The translations under genes and the position numbers were made by a program. This document shows, piece by piece, positions 1 to 10,239 of a DNA stretch of 64,000 bases; the stretch's first letter is position 1; the number at the start of each line of letters is the position of its first letter. The stretch covers positions 59,860 to 123,859 of the forward strand of contig CAJNDS010001491.1 of the NCBI GenBank assembly GCA_905221605.1. Direction: 5' to 3'. Origin of the DNA: Symbiodinium natans (taxonomy: Eukaryota; Sar; Dinophyceae; Suessiales; Symbiodiniaceae). The notes under the pieces were generated by a model, which searched no databases, was not told where the DNA came from, and saw only the letters and a list, made by a program, of their open reading frames with translations.

Positions 1-702
1 GCCGCCACTGCCACTGTGGCGCGCACACCCAGCCGGAGGAACAAGGGCCCAGCCCCCGCTAGGAGTTCTCCAGTCAAAGAAGCGGAATTCCTTGCGGGCG
101 GGCCATACGTTCAGGCCGCCCAAACGCTGCTTGGGTCTGGAGCAGCAGAGGATGTGATCTACATCCGGGCGTACAGCTTAGATTGCCCATCCTGCATCGA
201 GGCAATCGAAGCGTCGCTTAGCAAGGGCGCAGGCGTTCGGATTGTCGCCGACATGGGACAATGCCACCGCACCAAACTTCAGTGGCAAGCGTTGAAACGC
301 TTGGCGGCTGCAGGCGCCGAGGTGAAGGTGGGTTGCGGCTCATCCGTGCGCGACGCCTATGCTCGCGACGGCCGCGGGGCTAAAGTAGGTACCGGTATCC
401 AAGGGCTTCACCATGCCAAGGCCCTTTGCCGACTGCGGCCTGATGGCGCGGTGGTGCTGATTGGGAGCCTCAATTTTACCACAAGCAGCAAAGCCAATGC
501 GGAGGCAGGGCTTAGGCTTGAGGTCCCCAAGACGCACCCGGTCGCGCAGTCCTACATTGAGGATTTCCAGAGGGTGTCGGCTGAGGCATTCTCCCTCGAT
601 GAGGCGGTCGCAAGGCGCCCTCAGTTGGAGCGAGCCAGTAGCTCCAACGTTTCTGGCAACGCCACTCGTGCCCCCAACACTGCTCCACAGGGTATCGAGT
701 AG
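1..702 (+). CDS. Phospholipase-D-like (HKD) domain protein, 5' partial
   Basis: The ORF is open from the left edge of the window and stops with TAG at 700-702. There is no in-frame ATG near the edge, so the true start or a 5' exon lies outside. Numbering from position 16 (a GTG codon), residues 49-105 form an alpha/beta segment. H133-A-K135 is followed by D143 and by G150-S-L-N-F-T, which is the HxK...D...GSxNxT signature of the PLD superfamily. The K-to-D spacing is 7 residues rather than the usual 4. Only one HKD copy is present, as in single-domain members that act as dimers (family knowledge). A basic low-complexity N-terminus precedes the domain and a polar tail of about 50 residues follows. 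It is unusual here in being one uninterrupted ORF. Substrate (phospholipid or nucleic acid) cannot be told. Confidence 0.7.
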   Translation, partial: AATATVARTPSRRNKGPAPARSSPVKEAEFLAGGPYVQAAQTLLGSGAAEDVIYIRAYSLDCPSCIEAIEASLSKGAGVRIVADMGQCHRTKLQWQALKRLAAAGAEVKVGCGSSVRDAYARDGRGAKVGTGIQGLHHAKALCRLRPDGAVVLIGSLNFTTSSKANAEAGLRLEVPKTHPVAQSYIEDFQRVSAEAFSLDEAVARRPQLERASSSNVSGNATRAPNTAPQGIE

Positions 703-1680
703 GCTGCGGCCAGTCGGCGCGGCGTGGTAAGCATCCACGCATTATCAGAGCAGGCGTTGCAGCACGGCACGTTGCTTCGCCAACCTTTTGCACTTTCTTT
801 TGCTTGACTGCGGGCGAAAAGCCGCGGCAGGTTGGAAACCTGCCCATTTTGCATTCCCCGCACCTTTCTCCTCCGCCCTGCCTGTGGCCCCTCGTGCTGA
901 GGGTGCTCTTTTGCAGGTGCTGCGGACCGTGTCCTGGTCGCGGCAATGCGCTCGCCGAAGCGCGTGTGAGTTGCATTGCCTGCGGCACAAGCCATGTGCG
1001 CGGCTCTCGCTGAGTCTGGTAGCCCGTAGGGTAGTTCCGGATAGGTGAGTAGCCGTAGCCGTAGCTTAGGACCGGTAGTGTACAGTGTACCATTTGTACC
1101 ATAGTCTGCGTACTGGCAGCTAGAGACCAGCTCGAGGATTCAAGAGCCTCGCCCACCAGCAAAAGGGTGAGGACCTCCTGGGAAAGGGTGGTTAAGGGTT
1201 GCTGAGGGTTGCCGTCGTCGTGCGTTCGTTGTGGTGGTGCGGGCTAGCGTCCCTGCCGCATGCCAATGCTCATGATGTGCGGACCACCGCGGTCGCACGC
1301 GACACCCTCTCCCTTTCCTTTCTGTGTTAGCGCGAGTGCCTGCTGCACTCCGAGCTCGAGATGAGCTGGAAGCCTCGGCTGAGGGGCGAATGTGAGCAGG
1401 TCTAAGCACGCACGCTGCATGTGCAGAGCTGCCAGAACCAGTACTGTAGTTTTCTTTGCATGTGTAGTTTTGCAATTCGTAACAATGCCAATATTTTGGC
1501 TCAAGTACTGAGCTTGTGCCTTTGAGCACGGTAGAGTCGTACAGTAGCTCTTAGGTTGCTGTGCGGTCCGACCGGACGCACTCAGGCGTAGCTGCACAAG
1601 TGCTTGAACTCGCGAAGTCGTAAAACAGCGTGACCGGGCTGTGATTGCATTGGCTTAGTGCAAGTCCAGTGCTGGTCGAC
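703..1680. other. No gene supported
   Basis: Several overlapping ORFs of 80-216 codons exist on both strands, as expected for GC-rich DNA. None has a recognisable domain or a convincing start. No repeat family or telomeric tract was seen. It may include the 3' flank of the PLD-like gene. Confidence 0.5.
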
Positions 1681-1686
1681 TTCACA

Positions 1687-1736
<50 letters not shown>

Positions 1737-1737
1737 G

Positions 1738-1775
<38 letters not shown>

Positions 1776-1944
1776 GTACTACTGCTGCTTAACTACTACT
1801 TAACTACTACTTAACTACTACTTAACTTCTGCTTAACTACAACTTAACTACTACTTAACTACTACTTTACTGCTACTTAACTACTACTTAACTACTACTT
1901 AACTACTACTTAACTACTACTTAACTACTACTTAACTACCACTA

Positions 1945-2023
<79 letters not shown>

Positions 2024-2024
2024 A

Positions 2025-2116
<92 letters not shown>

Positions 2117-2344
2117 ACTACTACTACTTACTACTACTACTACTTACTACTACTACTTCCTACTACTACTTACTACTACTACTTACTACTACTACTTACT
2201 ACTACTACTTACTACTACTACTTACTACTACTACTTACTACTACTACTTACTACTACTACTTACTACTACTACTTACTACTACTACTTACTACTACTACT
2301 ACTTACTACTGCTACTAGTTACTACTACTACTACTACGACGACG

Positions 2345-2438
<94 letters not shown>

Positions 2439-2443
2439 GTACT
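1687..2443. repeat. (TAC)n trinucleotide microsatellite with TTAACTAC and TTACTAC variants
   Basis: About 750 bp of nearly pure ACT/TAC triplets. Blocks of a TTAACTACTAC variant lie at about 1785-1935 and blocks of TTACTACTACTAC at about 2112-2310. The minus strand reads as a long polyvaline ORF, which is an artefact of the repeat. A second, shorter TAC array lies at 37905-37990. Confidence 0.95.
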
Positions 2444-2449
2444 AGGGGC

Positions 2450-3864
2450 GTGCTCGGTATGTAAGCTGCGCGATGCTCGAGTTGCAAGCTCGTTCTGAGT
2501 TTCCTGGAGGGCGGAGACCCATCAAAAGCGTCTCGCCAGCAGCTCAGCAGCATCTGCGTCCTCAACTGACTCAGCAGCAGCCTCTTCCACACTGGCACCG
2601 CGACAAAGAGGAAGTGGACGATCAAAGCACGCTGCCCATGCCAGAAGACTCACGTCTGTGCCCGCAAGCGAATACTCATGCGAAGCATGACTGTGAGAGG
2701 AATGCTAGTAAGCTAGTACTACAGTGTGGCACCGTGCAACCAAAACAGCGAACCCACAGTTCCTGGAGACACCAAAATGTTTGGGCACGGTCCTGGTCCG
2801 TAGCCAACATATCACAGTCCAGTGGCAAATAACACAACCATTGCCCCATCATGGCCCACCCCTCCACGCATTCAGTCAGGTTGCCTTCCAACGACGCACA
2901 AAACAACCGCTGCTTCCTCTCTATGGCTTCCCCAGCCATGGCACGTTGGAAAGAAGAAGCCCCAGCGCCGCAGAACTCTTACACACAGAACAGAGCCTTT
3001 GGAGCTTCAGGTATTCCCAGAGATGGCAAAGCCAAAAAATGTTGTAGGCGAAGTGCCCTAGACCCAAACAGCGCAGTGTGAGAGTGGTGAGAATGATGCA
3101 TAAAGCATGAGAGGCTTTTCAAACGCTGTTCGAAGGCTTGCAAGGTCGCAGAAGTTGACAGCCTTGCAGGCGCTCCACTGCTGGAGCTTCGCTTTCTTGC
3201 TTTCCTGGGACCAAGTTCTATCAAGTTGTATCACTTACTAACGCTTATAACTTATATCCTTGACGCTGGCCCACGCGTCGCGTCACTCAAGTCCTGCCGG
3301 TCCCAGCGTCCCGGCCAGGGGCACCCTAGCACAAACCTCACACGGCATGCAGAGCGTGTGCAAGAGTCTGTCTGTGTGTGTGTGTGCGTGTGCAAAGACG
3401 ACGTGCCAAGGTGCTTGCTTTTGTCCCAGAGAGTAAATAAGTCTTGTTCTCGTGATCAGGGCCATAGCGGTGGTGGCGCGGGCACGTGCAAAAACACTAT
3501 TGCTTGGCTTGAGCCGGCATGAAAAAGCAGAGAGAACGGAGAGTTTGAACAACGGCACGGGGCGCAGAAGCTGCAGGAGCTGCTTTCATGCGTTGGCGAC
3601 GGACGTGCGCTGTCATGGTCCTCGATTTTGCCAAGATTCACCGAGCCCTCCAATTTCCTGGAAAGCCAGAAATTTTAAACTCATTCATGTTACGCTTAAG
3701 CTTGAACCCTTATACACTGAGACCTGATTATGCGATGCAAACCTATAACTGGGCTTGTGGGGCGGCTGGGTATCGGCGCGCGGTATGACTGAGATTGTTT
3801 CACCATTTTGGAACAAGGACGAGACAATCTAATTGAAAGACTCTGATGCACCGCTCTGACCGAT
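2450..3864. other. No gene supported; small GT microsatellite
   Basis: Unique sequence with overlapping ORFs on both strands up to 119 codons and no recognisable product. A short GT run lies at about 3368-3390. The first telomeric tract of the window (TTTAGGG, four copies) starts just after this stretch at about 3869. Confidence 0.5.
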
Positions 3865-3868
3865 GCGT

Positions 3869-4738
3869 TTAGGGTTTAGGGTTTAGGGTTTAGGGTGTCA
3901 TCTCGCTGGCAACTATGCGCCAGCGCGCTTTTAAGCTGACAGCAGACTTGCTCTGAAGCAAGCTGCGTACCGCCAGAGACCCAAAAACTGGGTACCCCAG
4001 ACATCCTTAGGCAGAAAAGCTGAGTATTCCCAAAACCCTTAACCCCAAGTTTACTATCCGAAACAACCTACACCACAAAAGTTTGATATTCGGCCCTAAA
4101 CCGAAATAGTCTACGAGCTCAGGCATCCTAAATCCATGAACGTCCATGGCTGAGAAATCCTACACCGAAACATGTACATGTGCAACGCAGAAACCAGAAT
4201 TGCAAGTCGAAATCGCAGAAAGACTTCTTGCGCAAAATCACGCAGCGCAACGAATGCTAGGCACAAATCGCTTCAAGAACTACAGAGAGCCTTGATTGAA
4301 CTTTTTAAGAGTGGCGGCCGTGCGGCCAGGTAGCATAGAATGGTCATCGTGCGGGATGGATGCTCTGGCCACTCGCACACACTGAAAACATGGACGTAAT
4401 GCACGCACACTCGCACGAAGCGCCAAGCATCTAGCATTTGCTGCACCTTTGTAAGGTTTCGAGCATCAAAGCATGCCAGAAAGACAAAAGTGAAGAAAAC
4501 AGCAAGCTCAAAAACAGTGTTGTTACCATGAAAACGAGGCCTCCGAAAATGACTTAAACAAGTGGAAAACCTCGAACGCCAATGCTGGTATTTTCAGCAT
4601 CGTAACTTTAAAGAGAAACTCGTAAACAACTTTTTGTCTTGTCTTTACGCACTTTTTGAAAAGTGCTCCTAAAAACCTACGTACAAACTGCTTTTGGCAC
4701 AAACAAAATTAAGAAGTTGCGTTTTCCTGTCGCACCGG
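3869..4738. other. Short TTTAGGG tract, then sequence without a visible gene
   Basis: A TTTAGGG run at about 3869-3895 is followed by about 840 bp of A-rich, stop-rich sequence. I see no exon, repeat or element end in it. Confidence 0.5.
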
Positions 4739-4740
4739 AG

Positions 4741-4840
4741 GGAAGACGACGGCGACGGCGACGACGACGAGGACGAGGACGACGACGGCAGCGGCGGCGG
4801 CAGTGGCGACGGCGGCGACGACTACTACGACGACTACTAC
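4741..4840. repeat. GAC/GGC trinucleotide-rich stretch
   Basis: Imperfect GAC, GGC and TAC triplets. On the plus strand they read as an acidic Asp/Glu/Gly run that continues in frame into a basic segment to about 5020. It could be a low-complexity part of a coding exon, but no splice context supports this. I call it a repeat. Confidence 0.6.
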
Positions 4841-5275
4841 GATAAAGACAAAGTCCAAGAAGCCAAAAGACCAAAACCTATCCTGCGTACCCCGCTCTTC
4901 CTTTCCCTTGTCGTCAGAGGAACCGGAGGCGAGATTGAAGCCCGAGGCTTTGTGCGGTACACCTCGGGAGTGTTTAGGACCAGAAGGCTCCCTGGATCGG
5001 TCAAGGTGTTTAGGCTTAGGGGTTAGGGTTTAGGGCTTCGCGTTCTGCGCTTGAGGGGTTTTAGGGTCTAGGGTTTCGGGTTGCCGAATTTACGGCCTGG
5101 GTGGGTGTTGGTGGACCGACGAACGGAGCTGAGTGGGTGGATGGAGTTGCTTGGCTCCTAGGAAAAATGAAACAAAGTATAGACAACGAAATTACAAACA
5201 ACAACGATAAATACGGATAGAGAAGCAAAACCCTAAACCCTAAACCCTAAACCCTAAACCCTAAACCCTCAAGAA

Positions 5276-5350
5276 GGGACAGGAGTTGCCATGGGGGATC
5301 CTGGGAAGCAGATGGCAGCGACTCTCAGAGAGTACATTGACATGCCAGGG
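5276..5350 (+). CDS. Putative coding exon, unknown protein
   Basis: Plus-strand frame with a protein-like 25-codon stretch containing MGDPGKQM and EYIDMPG. It is preceded by CCCTAAACCCTCAAG (AG acceptor) and followed by GTATGA. The following 78 bp (5351-5428) begin with GT, are mostly CCCTAAA copies and end in GAGCAG, so nearly the whole candidate intron is telomeric repeat. The reading after the acceptor soon meets a stop, so the downstream exon is unresolved. Confidence 0.35.
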
Positions 5351-6394
5351 TATGAACCCTAAACCCTAAACCCTAAACCCTAAACCCTAAACCCTAAATC
5401 CTAAATCCTAAATCCTATGCTGTGAGCAGGTGCTTTAGGTGGCCAATTAACATCCTGACCCTCTGATAAGGACCGATTTTAAATAGAAATGGGTCTTGGG
5501 GAATAATAAAAGGGATCTTATGGGAGCATGGTAATGATCATTTATATGCCCCAGGCAGGTTGCCTGGACCTAAACCCTAAACCCTAAACCCTAAACCCTT
5601 AGCCATGATTCATAGCGTGATTAGCGCCCATGGTGTACGGCCGGCTGAGGGTTCCCTTTTGCTAGTTGCATGGTCTTCAACCAGTTTGGTCCTTGAAAAG
5701 CCCCCCGCAAACATCTTCCTACACGTGATCCTCTGTGATCCTCTTATCCCCGATAAGGGAAAAACACCACATCTAGTAGGATGGCCCTTAAATGCCTCTG
5801 AAAAATGTTCCTGAACATGATCCTCTTAAACCCAATAAGGGAAAACAACAAACATCGAAGTTTCAAGGCCGAGTGGCGAATGTGCAGCGTCCAGCAGAAG
5901 CTTTCCTCCACGGCCCTCCTCTCCGCCTGGTGCCGCAGAAGACTGACGTCCACTTTCTTTTGCTAAGATCAAAATTTTGAAAAAACATGCTGGGTATTAG
6001 AACAAATACCTATTATCGATGTTGGGTGTACAGTTGTCCTTAGGTTCTTCGTGCCTTTGTGTAGTTGCTACTTCTGCCACCTGATAAATATTCGCACAGA
6101 AATGCTCGATACGCAGTCATACATACTGATAACTATTCGCACATCGCTTGGTAGTGCTTTCAAGAATGCGACTTGGGTTTGGGACTTGGGTTGCAGGGTT
6201 TGAGTTTGTTGGTAAACAACAAAAAAACTCAATGTAGTATGCTTGGTTTTGTAATTATAATATGATATATTGTTATGGATGGGCTATTATGGGATATGAG
6301 GGTGCGGGAGGGCAGAATCAGAACAAACCCCCCCCCGCCCAAACCCAAACCGCAGGTTCAGAGGCCTTATCATGTTGTTGCAAACCACAATCTA

Positions 6395-6495
6395 CTATTT
6401 GCTCAAGAACCTCCCAGAAAAATAAAAACAACAATCCCTATATTCACCTTTATAAGAGAGGTTGTTAATTCTATTCTTGGGCAATTCGTAGAAAC
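6395..6495. mobile_element. Family F small TIR element (degenerate)
   Basis: The left end reads ACTATTTGCTCAAGAACCTCC and is followed by an A-rich stretch, CCTTTATAAGAGAGG and a right end with TTCTTGGGCAATTCG. It matches the family F copies at 17363, 32739 and 39056, whose ends are TTTGCTTCAAGAACCCC and the inverse. It directly abuts the exon at 6496-6615 and so probably forms its downstream intron. Confidence 0.5.
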
Positions 6496-6615
6496 TTTAG
6501 AGCGTGTAGAGAGCATCCGGCGTCTCTGCCCCCTTGCAGCGCGCACCTCGTCCTCGAAGGCGTGCCAGTGCTCGGTAGGTGCGGTCTCCCAGAAGAGGTT
6601 GTATGAAGGGTCGTC
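6496..6615 (-). CDS. Coding exon, unknown protein (40 codons)
   Basis: Minus-strand exon with a composition typical of real protein (acidic, Trp and Tyr rich, contains FWETAPTEHWHAFEDE). The acceptor is TTGCAG|GAC, immediately after CCCTAAACCCTAAAC on the sense strand. The donor is AAA|GTTTCT, at the edge of a family F element. It is phase 0 at both ends. The product is not recognised. Confidence 0.6.
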
Positions 6616-7035
6616 CTGCAACTAGTTTAGGGTTTAGGGTTTAGGGTTTAGGGTCACTTTGGGACGGCAGGGGTTTTCGGGGCTTGTGGGGTGCGGTCTT
6701 CACTCCGCTGCTGTGATTGATCGTAGGACTGCCGGATGCGCAGCTGACTTCGCACGGGAACTGCGCAAGACCTTGTTTCTCTTGCAACCAAAGACTGATT
6801 CAAGCATGTCCCGAACTGAAGCCTTCAACCGCAACAAGCCTCATTCACCCCAACCCCCGCACCCTGTCCAAAAAAACGTCTCCCTCTTCCCCCTCCCCTC
6901 TCCCCCCGTCCCTTCTCCCCCCAAAAAGATCTTAAAATCCTTAAGCCCTATCCCTCAAAGCCTCCCCAAACCCTCAATCTCCCTAAGCCCTAAACCCCAA
7001 ACCCTAAACCCCAAACCCTAAACCCTAACCCCTAC

Positions 7036-7123
7036 AATCTCCCTCCGCCTTGAAGCGGTAGAGGCTGGCGAGGAGAAGGCGCAGCAGCTTACCCAAGTCC
7101 ACGAGCTCCTCCTCCAGGCAGTC
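7036..7123 (-). CDS. Coding exon, unknown protein
   Basis: Minus-strand reading of 29 codons plus one base, Leu/Glu rich (EEELVDLGKLLRLLLAS), probably helical. The acceptor is TTGCCAG|GAC, preceded by CCCTAAACC on the sense strand. The donor is GATT|GTAGGGGTTAGGG, which runs into TTTAGGG repeats. The plus strand is also open here, so strand is likely but not certain. Confidence 0.5.
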
Positions 7124-7960
7124 CTGGCAATTTAGGGAGGTTTAGGGTTTAGGGTTTAGGGTTCGGGTTCAAGGAAGTTGTCTGGGATTATAGGGTTTAG
7201 GGTTTGGGGCCCATTTGGGGCTCAGGAGTTTCGGGCTTAGGTCTTGGACTTCTACGGGCTTGGGGGGGCTTAGGGTTGTAGGGTTGGATGGGGTGCGGCG
7301 TTCGAGTGCTTCAGGGTTTAGGGGGTAGGAGATTTGTGCAGCCTAAGAGCACAAAACCGTAAGCCTTGAAGCCCAAATCCGACTGTCATTGCCCACTAAG
7401 GAAGATGCCGTGCTCATGATACGAACATCTATATGATCAATTCTCAACATCATGGTCCCTTTTTAGGGCCGCCAATAGTGGAAACCCCAAAAGAGACCCG
7501 AATTCAAAGAACCCCCGTATAGTTTCAGGCTCATTCTTCCAATCGACGGTGCTGGTCTCTAAGCATGGAATATTCAGGCTGCCCCTGTCAATTCTCAAGC
7601 ATAAGAATTCCGACATATAGCACGCCTCTTGAACCCAATGCAGGAAGAAATAGTAGGAATTTCACCGACATCTCCATCCGTTAAGTGCACCTTGATCAGG
7701 GCCTTGAGGGCATGTGAAAGGGCACAGGGAGTAGGGAAAACCCCTAAACCCTGAATAAGTCCTGAAGTCTCAACTTTAAACACATCCAGGTTGGCCCTCA
7801 AAACCCTCTGAAAGAAACTCCTAGACATGATCCTTTCAATGGGCTTTAGGGTTTAGGGTTTAGGAATAAGGGCAAGTCTCAAACATCCTGAGGTCCTGAT
7901 TCTTAGATATGATCTTCTTCATGGGCTTTAGGGTGTAGGGTTTTATGGCTTAGGGTTTAG

Positions 7961-8129
7961 GGCACCCCGAGGCAGCTGTTGCCTCGAATCGGGGCGAATG
8001 GCGCCTTGGGGCGATCACCACTCGCCTCAGCTGCGAGACCCTGCGAGACTCACTCTTAAACAAAAGGAGCGAGGGTACCAAGGGGGCAGCCCGGGCTTCG
8101 GGCTGCTTATCAACTAAGCAATATGCAGG
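7961..8129. other. Coding-like block between telomeric tracts, strand unresolved
   Basis: The whole 169 bp is open on the plus strand (bounded by TTTAG|GG and GG|GTTTAG) and also open in one minus-strand frame. The composition suggests an exon. Neighbouring resolved exons are on the minus strand. The two strands cannot be separated by eye. Confidence 0.35.
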
Positions 8130-8196
8130 GTTTAGGGTTTAGGGTTATTAGTAGGGGTTGGGGGGCATATAAATGAGTCTCAGCGCTGATCTCTAC

Positions 8197-8299
8197 CCAT
8201 GTAACCAAGCGAGAGGCCCGCGTGGAACTTGAGCGAAGGGCACGCTGGCCACGAAGTGGGCCGTCTGGTGCACCAGTCGGGCCACTGCCAGCGCATTTC
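8197..8299 (-). CDS. Coding exon, downstream of 8369-8434
   Basis: The acceptor is GCCTAG|GAA and the donor is CATGG|GTAGAG. The protein-like sequence (ALAVARLVHQTAHFVASV) has a hydrophobic helical stretch. The frame agrees with the exon at 8369-8434. It is followed by non-coding DNA and telomeric repeats. Confidence 0.55.
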
Positions 8300-8368
8300 C
8301 TAGGCTTAGACGGGACTGTTGGCTGAATCTTGGCGTCCAGAACGCACCCGCAAGACAGACACCCATAC

Positions 8369-8434
8369 CTAATCTCATGGAACTGTGCTTCACAGTAATT
8401 GCGGTACTACACTTGCAGTCGCTACCGCCAAGTC
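8369..8434 (-). CDS. Coding exon, upstream of 8197-8299
   Basis: The acceptor is TTACCAG|GAC and the donor is TTAG|GTATGG. It spans 66 nt. The reading continues in frame across a 69-bp GT-AG intron (8300-8368) into the next exon: one base left over plus two bases gives Gly-Asn-Ala-Leu. The product is not recognised. Confidence 0.5.
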
Positions 8435-8603
8435 CTGGTAAAAACCAACGAGTTGACAACCTCATGGGCGAAGTTTAGGGTTTAGGGTTTGGGGTTTAGG
8501 GTATAATTGGCGCAGAGCTTCCGTTTCCACCGGTCACCTCGTCGACGTAGAGCCTGACCAGCAAGACAACAAGCAACCCCAAGCCCATGCGACACAGCAT
8601 GGA

Positions 8604-8785
8604 ACCCTAAACCCCTAAACCCCTAAACCCCTAAACCCCTAAACCCCTAAACCCCTAAACCCCTAAACCCCTAAACCCCTAAACCCCTAAACCCCTAAAC
8701 CCCTAAACCCCTAAACCCCTAAACTTTAAGCCCCTAAACCCCTAAACCCCTAAACCCGCCCCTAAACCCCTAAACCCCTAAACCC
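8604..8785. repeat. Homogeneous (CCCCTAAA)n variant telomeric array
   Basis: About twenty copies of an 8-bp variant with one extra C, interrupted once by a TTTAAG and once by a GCC insertion. The usual 7-bp form is absent inside, so the array looks locally amplified. Confidence 0.9.
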
Positions 8786-8881
8786 GGATGCTCCCCCTTA
8801 TACTAGCAGTCCTGAAATAGGGATTGCAATACACCGGATATAAACTCTATAAAGGACTGTTAGTATGAGGCTGAACATCCC
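8786..8881. mobile_element. Family D small TIR element
   Basis: The ends GGATGCTCCCCCTTATACTAGCAGTCCT and its approximate inverse AGGACTGTTAGTATGAGGCTGAACATCC flank a short non-coding core. Other copies lie at 32174, 41808, 45573 and 59441. It carries no ORF, so it is non-autonomous. Confidence 0.75.
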
Positions 8882-8894
8882 TCCCCTAAACCCT

Positions 8895-9086
8895 CAGGCT
8901 CTTTTTCGACTCTATTGGGTACACAAATCAAAAAAGGACCGCCGCTACCGACAAACGCTCGTTGCAAGGACGCGCCCTCCGCGCAATGAAGAAGTCGGAA
9001 CGTTCCGTGTTCTCCGTCCGTCTGACTCGTGTAAAGCCCGAGCGGACTTGAGCCGCTACACCTCTCCCCCCGTAGGCCCGAGATGA
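8895..9086 (+). CDS. Possible coding block, unknown protein
   Basis: Plus-strand open frame ending in TGA at about 9084-9086, basic in composition (KSKKDRRYRQ). The minus strand also carries an ORF across the block. No clear splice sites were identified and strand is uncertain. Confidence 0.3.
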   Translation, partial: QALFRLYWVHKSKKDRRYRQTLVARTRPPRNEEVGTFRVLRPSDSCKARADLSRYTSPPVGPR

Positions 9087-9716
9087 AGGTCCAGAAAAGC
9101 AAAGCACCCCCAAATCCCTAAACCCTAAACCCTAAACCCTTCTCTAAGCCAGGACGCGCATCTTTGCAGCATAGATGGCCCAACCCTAAACCCCAAATTT
9201 TAACTACTCAGCTTGGCCATGATAAGGGGGATAAGACGGTTAAGACTACTTCATACGTCGGCAACTCCGTGTCAAAACCTGCTCCGCAGCTAGCTCTAGC
9301 ACTGTAGGGAGTTTTCGTAAAGAAAAAAACGTAAGCTTTGGCCACGCCTCGGACGCCTGAGAGCTCCCAAAACCTCTTTCTCCAAATGTCAAAAACTTGA
9401 CACCCCCAATGCCAAACCGAAACACCCACATGACCTGGACCCTAACACACCTAAAAGCGCTAAAGCCTTGAAAAACCATGTCAAAAACGACCAACAAGGC
9501 TGAAGGGGCCAAAGCCCTCAAGCCTTCAAGCCCTCAAAACCAAGCATACTGAAAAGAGCTGGGCCGAGAACTCGCAAACCTTCTAAACCCAAGACCAACC
9601 TAGCAACAAAAAATGTGCTTCTTTTGGTTTCCAGGGGCTCATAAGGCAACCCAAACCTTTAAAAAAGGGACTAATGGCCTACTCTCGGTCCTAGTAGCCC
9701 TAAACCCTAAACCCAC

Positions 9717-9829
9717 CCCCCGAAGAAAACAAGGCCCTGCTCTGGGTCCTTGCCCTTCAACTCCGAATCTGGCCCCATGAGCCTCTTCACAGCGGGGCAT
9801 CCATGCTGCGCGAAGAAGTCCTTGTGATC
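9717..9829 (-). CDS. Coding exon, unknown protein (37 codons)
   Basis: Minus-strand exon reading DHKDFFAQHGCPAVKRLMGP and onward. The acceptor is TTGAAG|GAT after CCCTAAACC on the sense strand. The donor is GGGG|GTGGGTTTAGGG. It is a clear case of an exon capped by CCCTAAA on one side and TTTAGGG on the other. Confidence 0.6.
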
Positions 9830-9924
9830 CTTCAATAGGTTTAGGGTTTAGGGTTTGGGGTTTGGGGTTTGAGGTTTGGGGTTTAGGGTTCAGGGTTGAT
9901 CCAAGCCCTAAACCCTAAACCCTA

Positions 9925-9983
9925 AATTGCCAGACGGTCCTTCAAACCTCTTGCAAAGGAGAACCTCCCAAAGAGCTTAAGAT
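9925..9983 (-). CDS. Putative coding exon, unknown protein
   Basis: Minus-strand reading LKLFGRFSFARGLKDRLAI after acceptor GCTGCAG. It runs into a TAG inside the adjoining TTTAGGG tract, so it either terminates or splices within the tract. A second minus-strand open stretch upstream (about 10030-10082) ends at a GTAGGT donor. The plus strand is also open here. Confidence 0.4.
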
Positions 9984-10239
9984 CTGCAGCAAACAATCTT
10001 TGGGGGCACCTCTGGATCAATATGAGGCACCTACCCTCCCGGCTTCCCGGGAAAAGGCGCCGAGACGCCCATTCTCCTCATAACCCCTAAGCCCGAAACC
10101 TTAAAACCGTAAACCCTCGATCTGAAGCACCCGAAGACCCAAACCCTAAACCCCAAACCCTAAGCCCTGAACACCAGACACCAAAGACAGACAAACAACC
10201 TGCACGGATTCCCTCGCCCCAAGCCCAGAAAAATGGTAT

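Noticed and set aside
2299-2625. Minus-strand ORF with a long polyvaline run
   Set aside because: It is the translation of the TAC microsatellite and has no independent support.
7961-10081. Neighbouring exons on alternating strands, suggesting scrambled gene fragments
   Set aside because: On re-reading, most blocks that looked plus-stranded also have a good minus-strand frame with better splice sites, so a run of minus-strand exons is the simpler reading.
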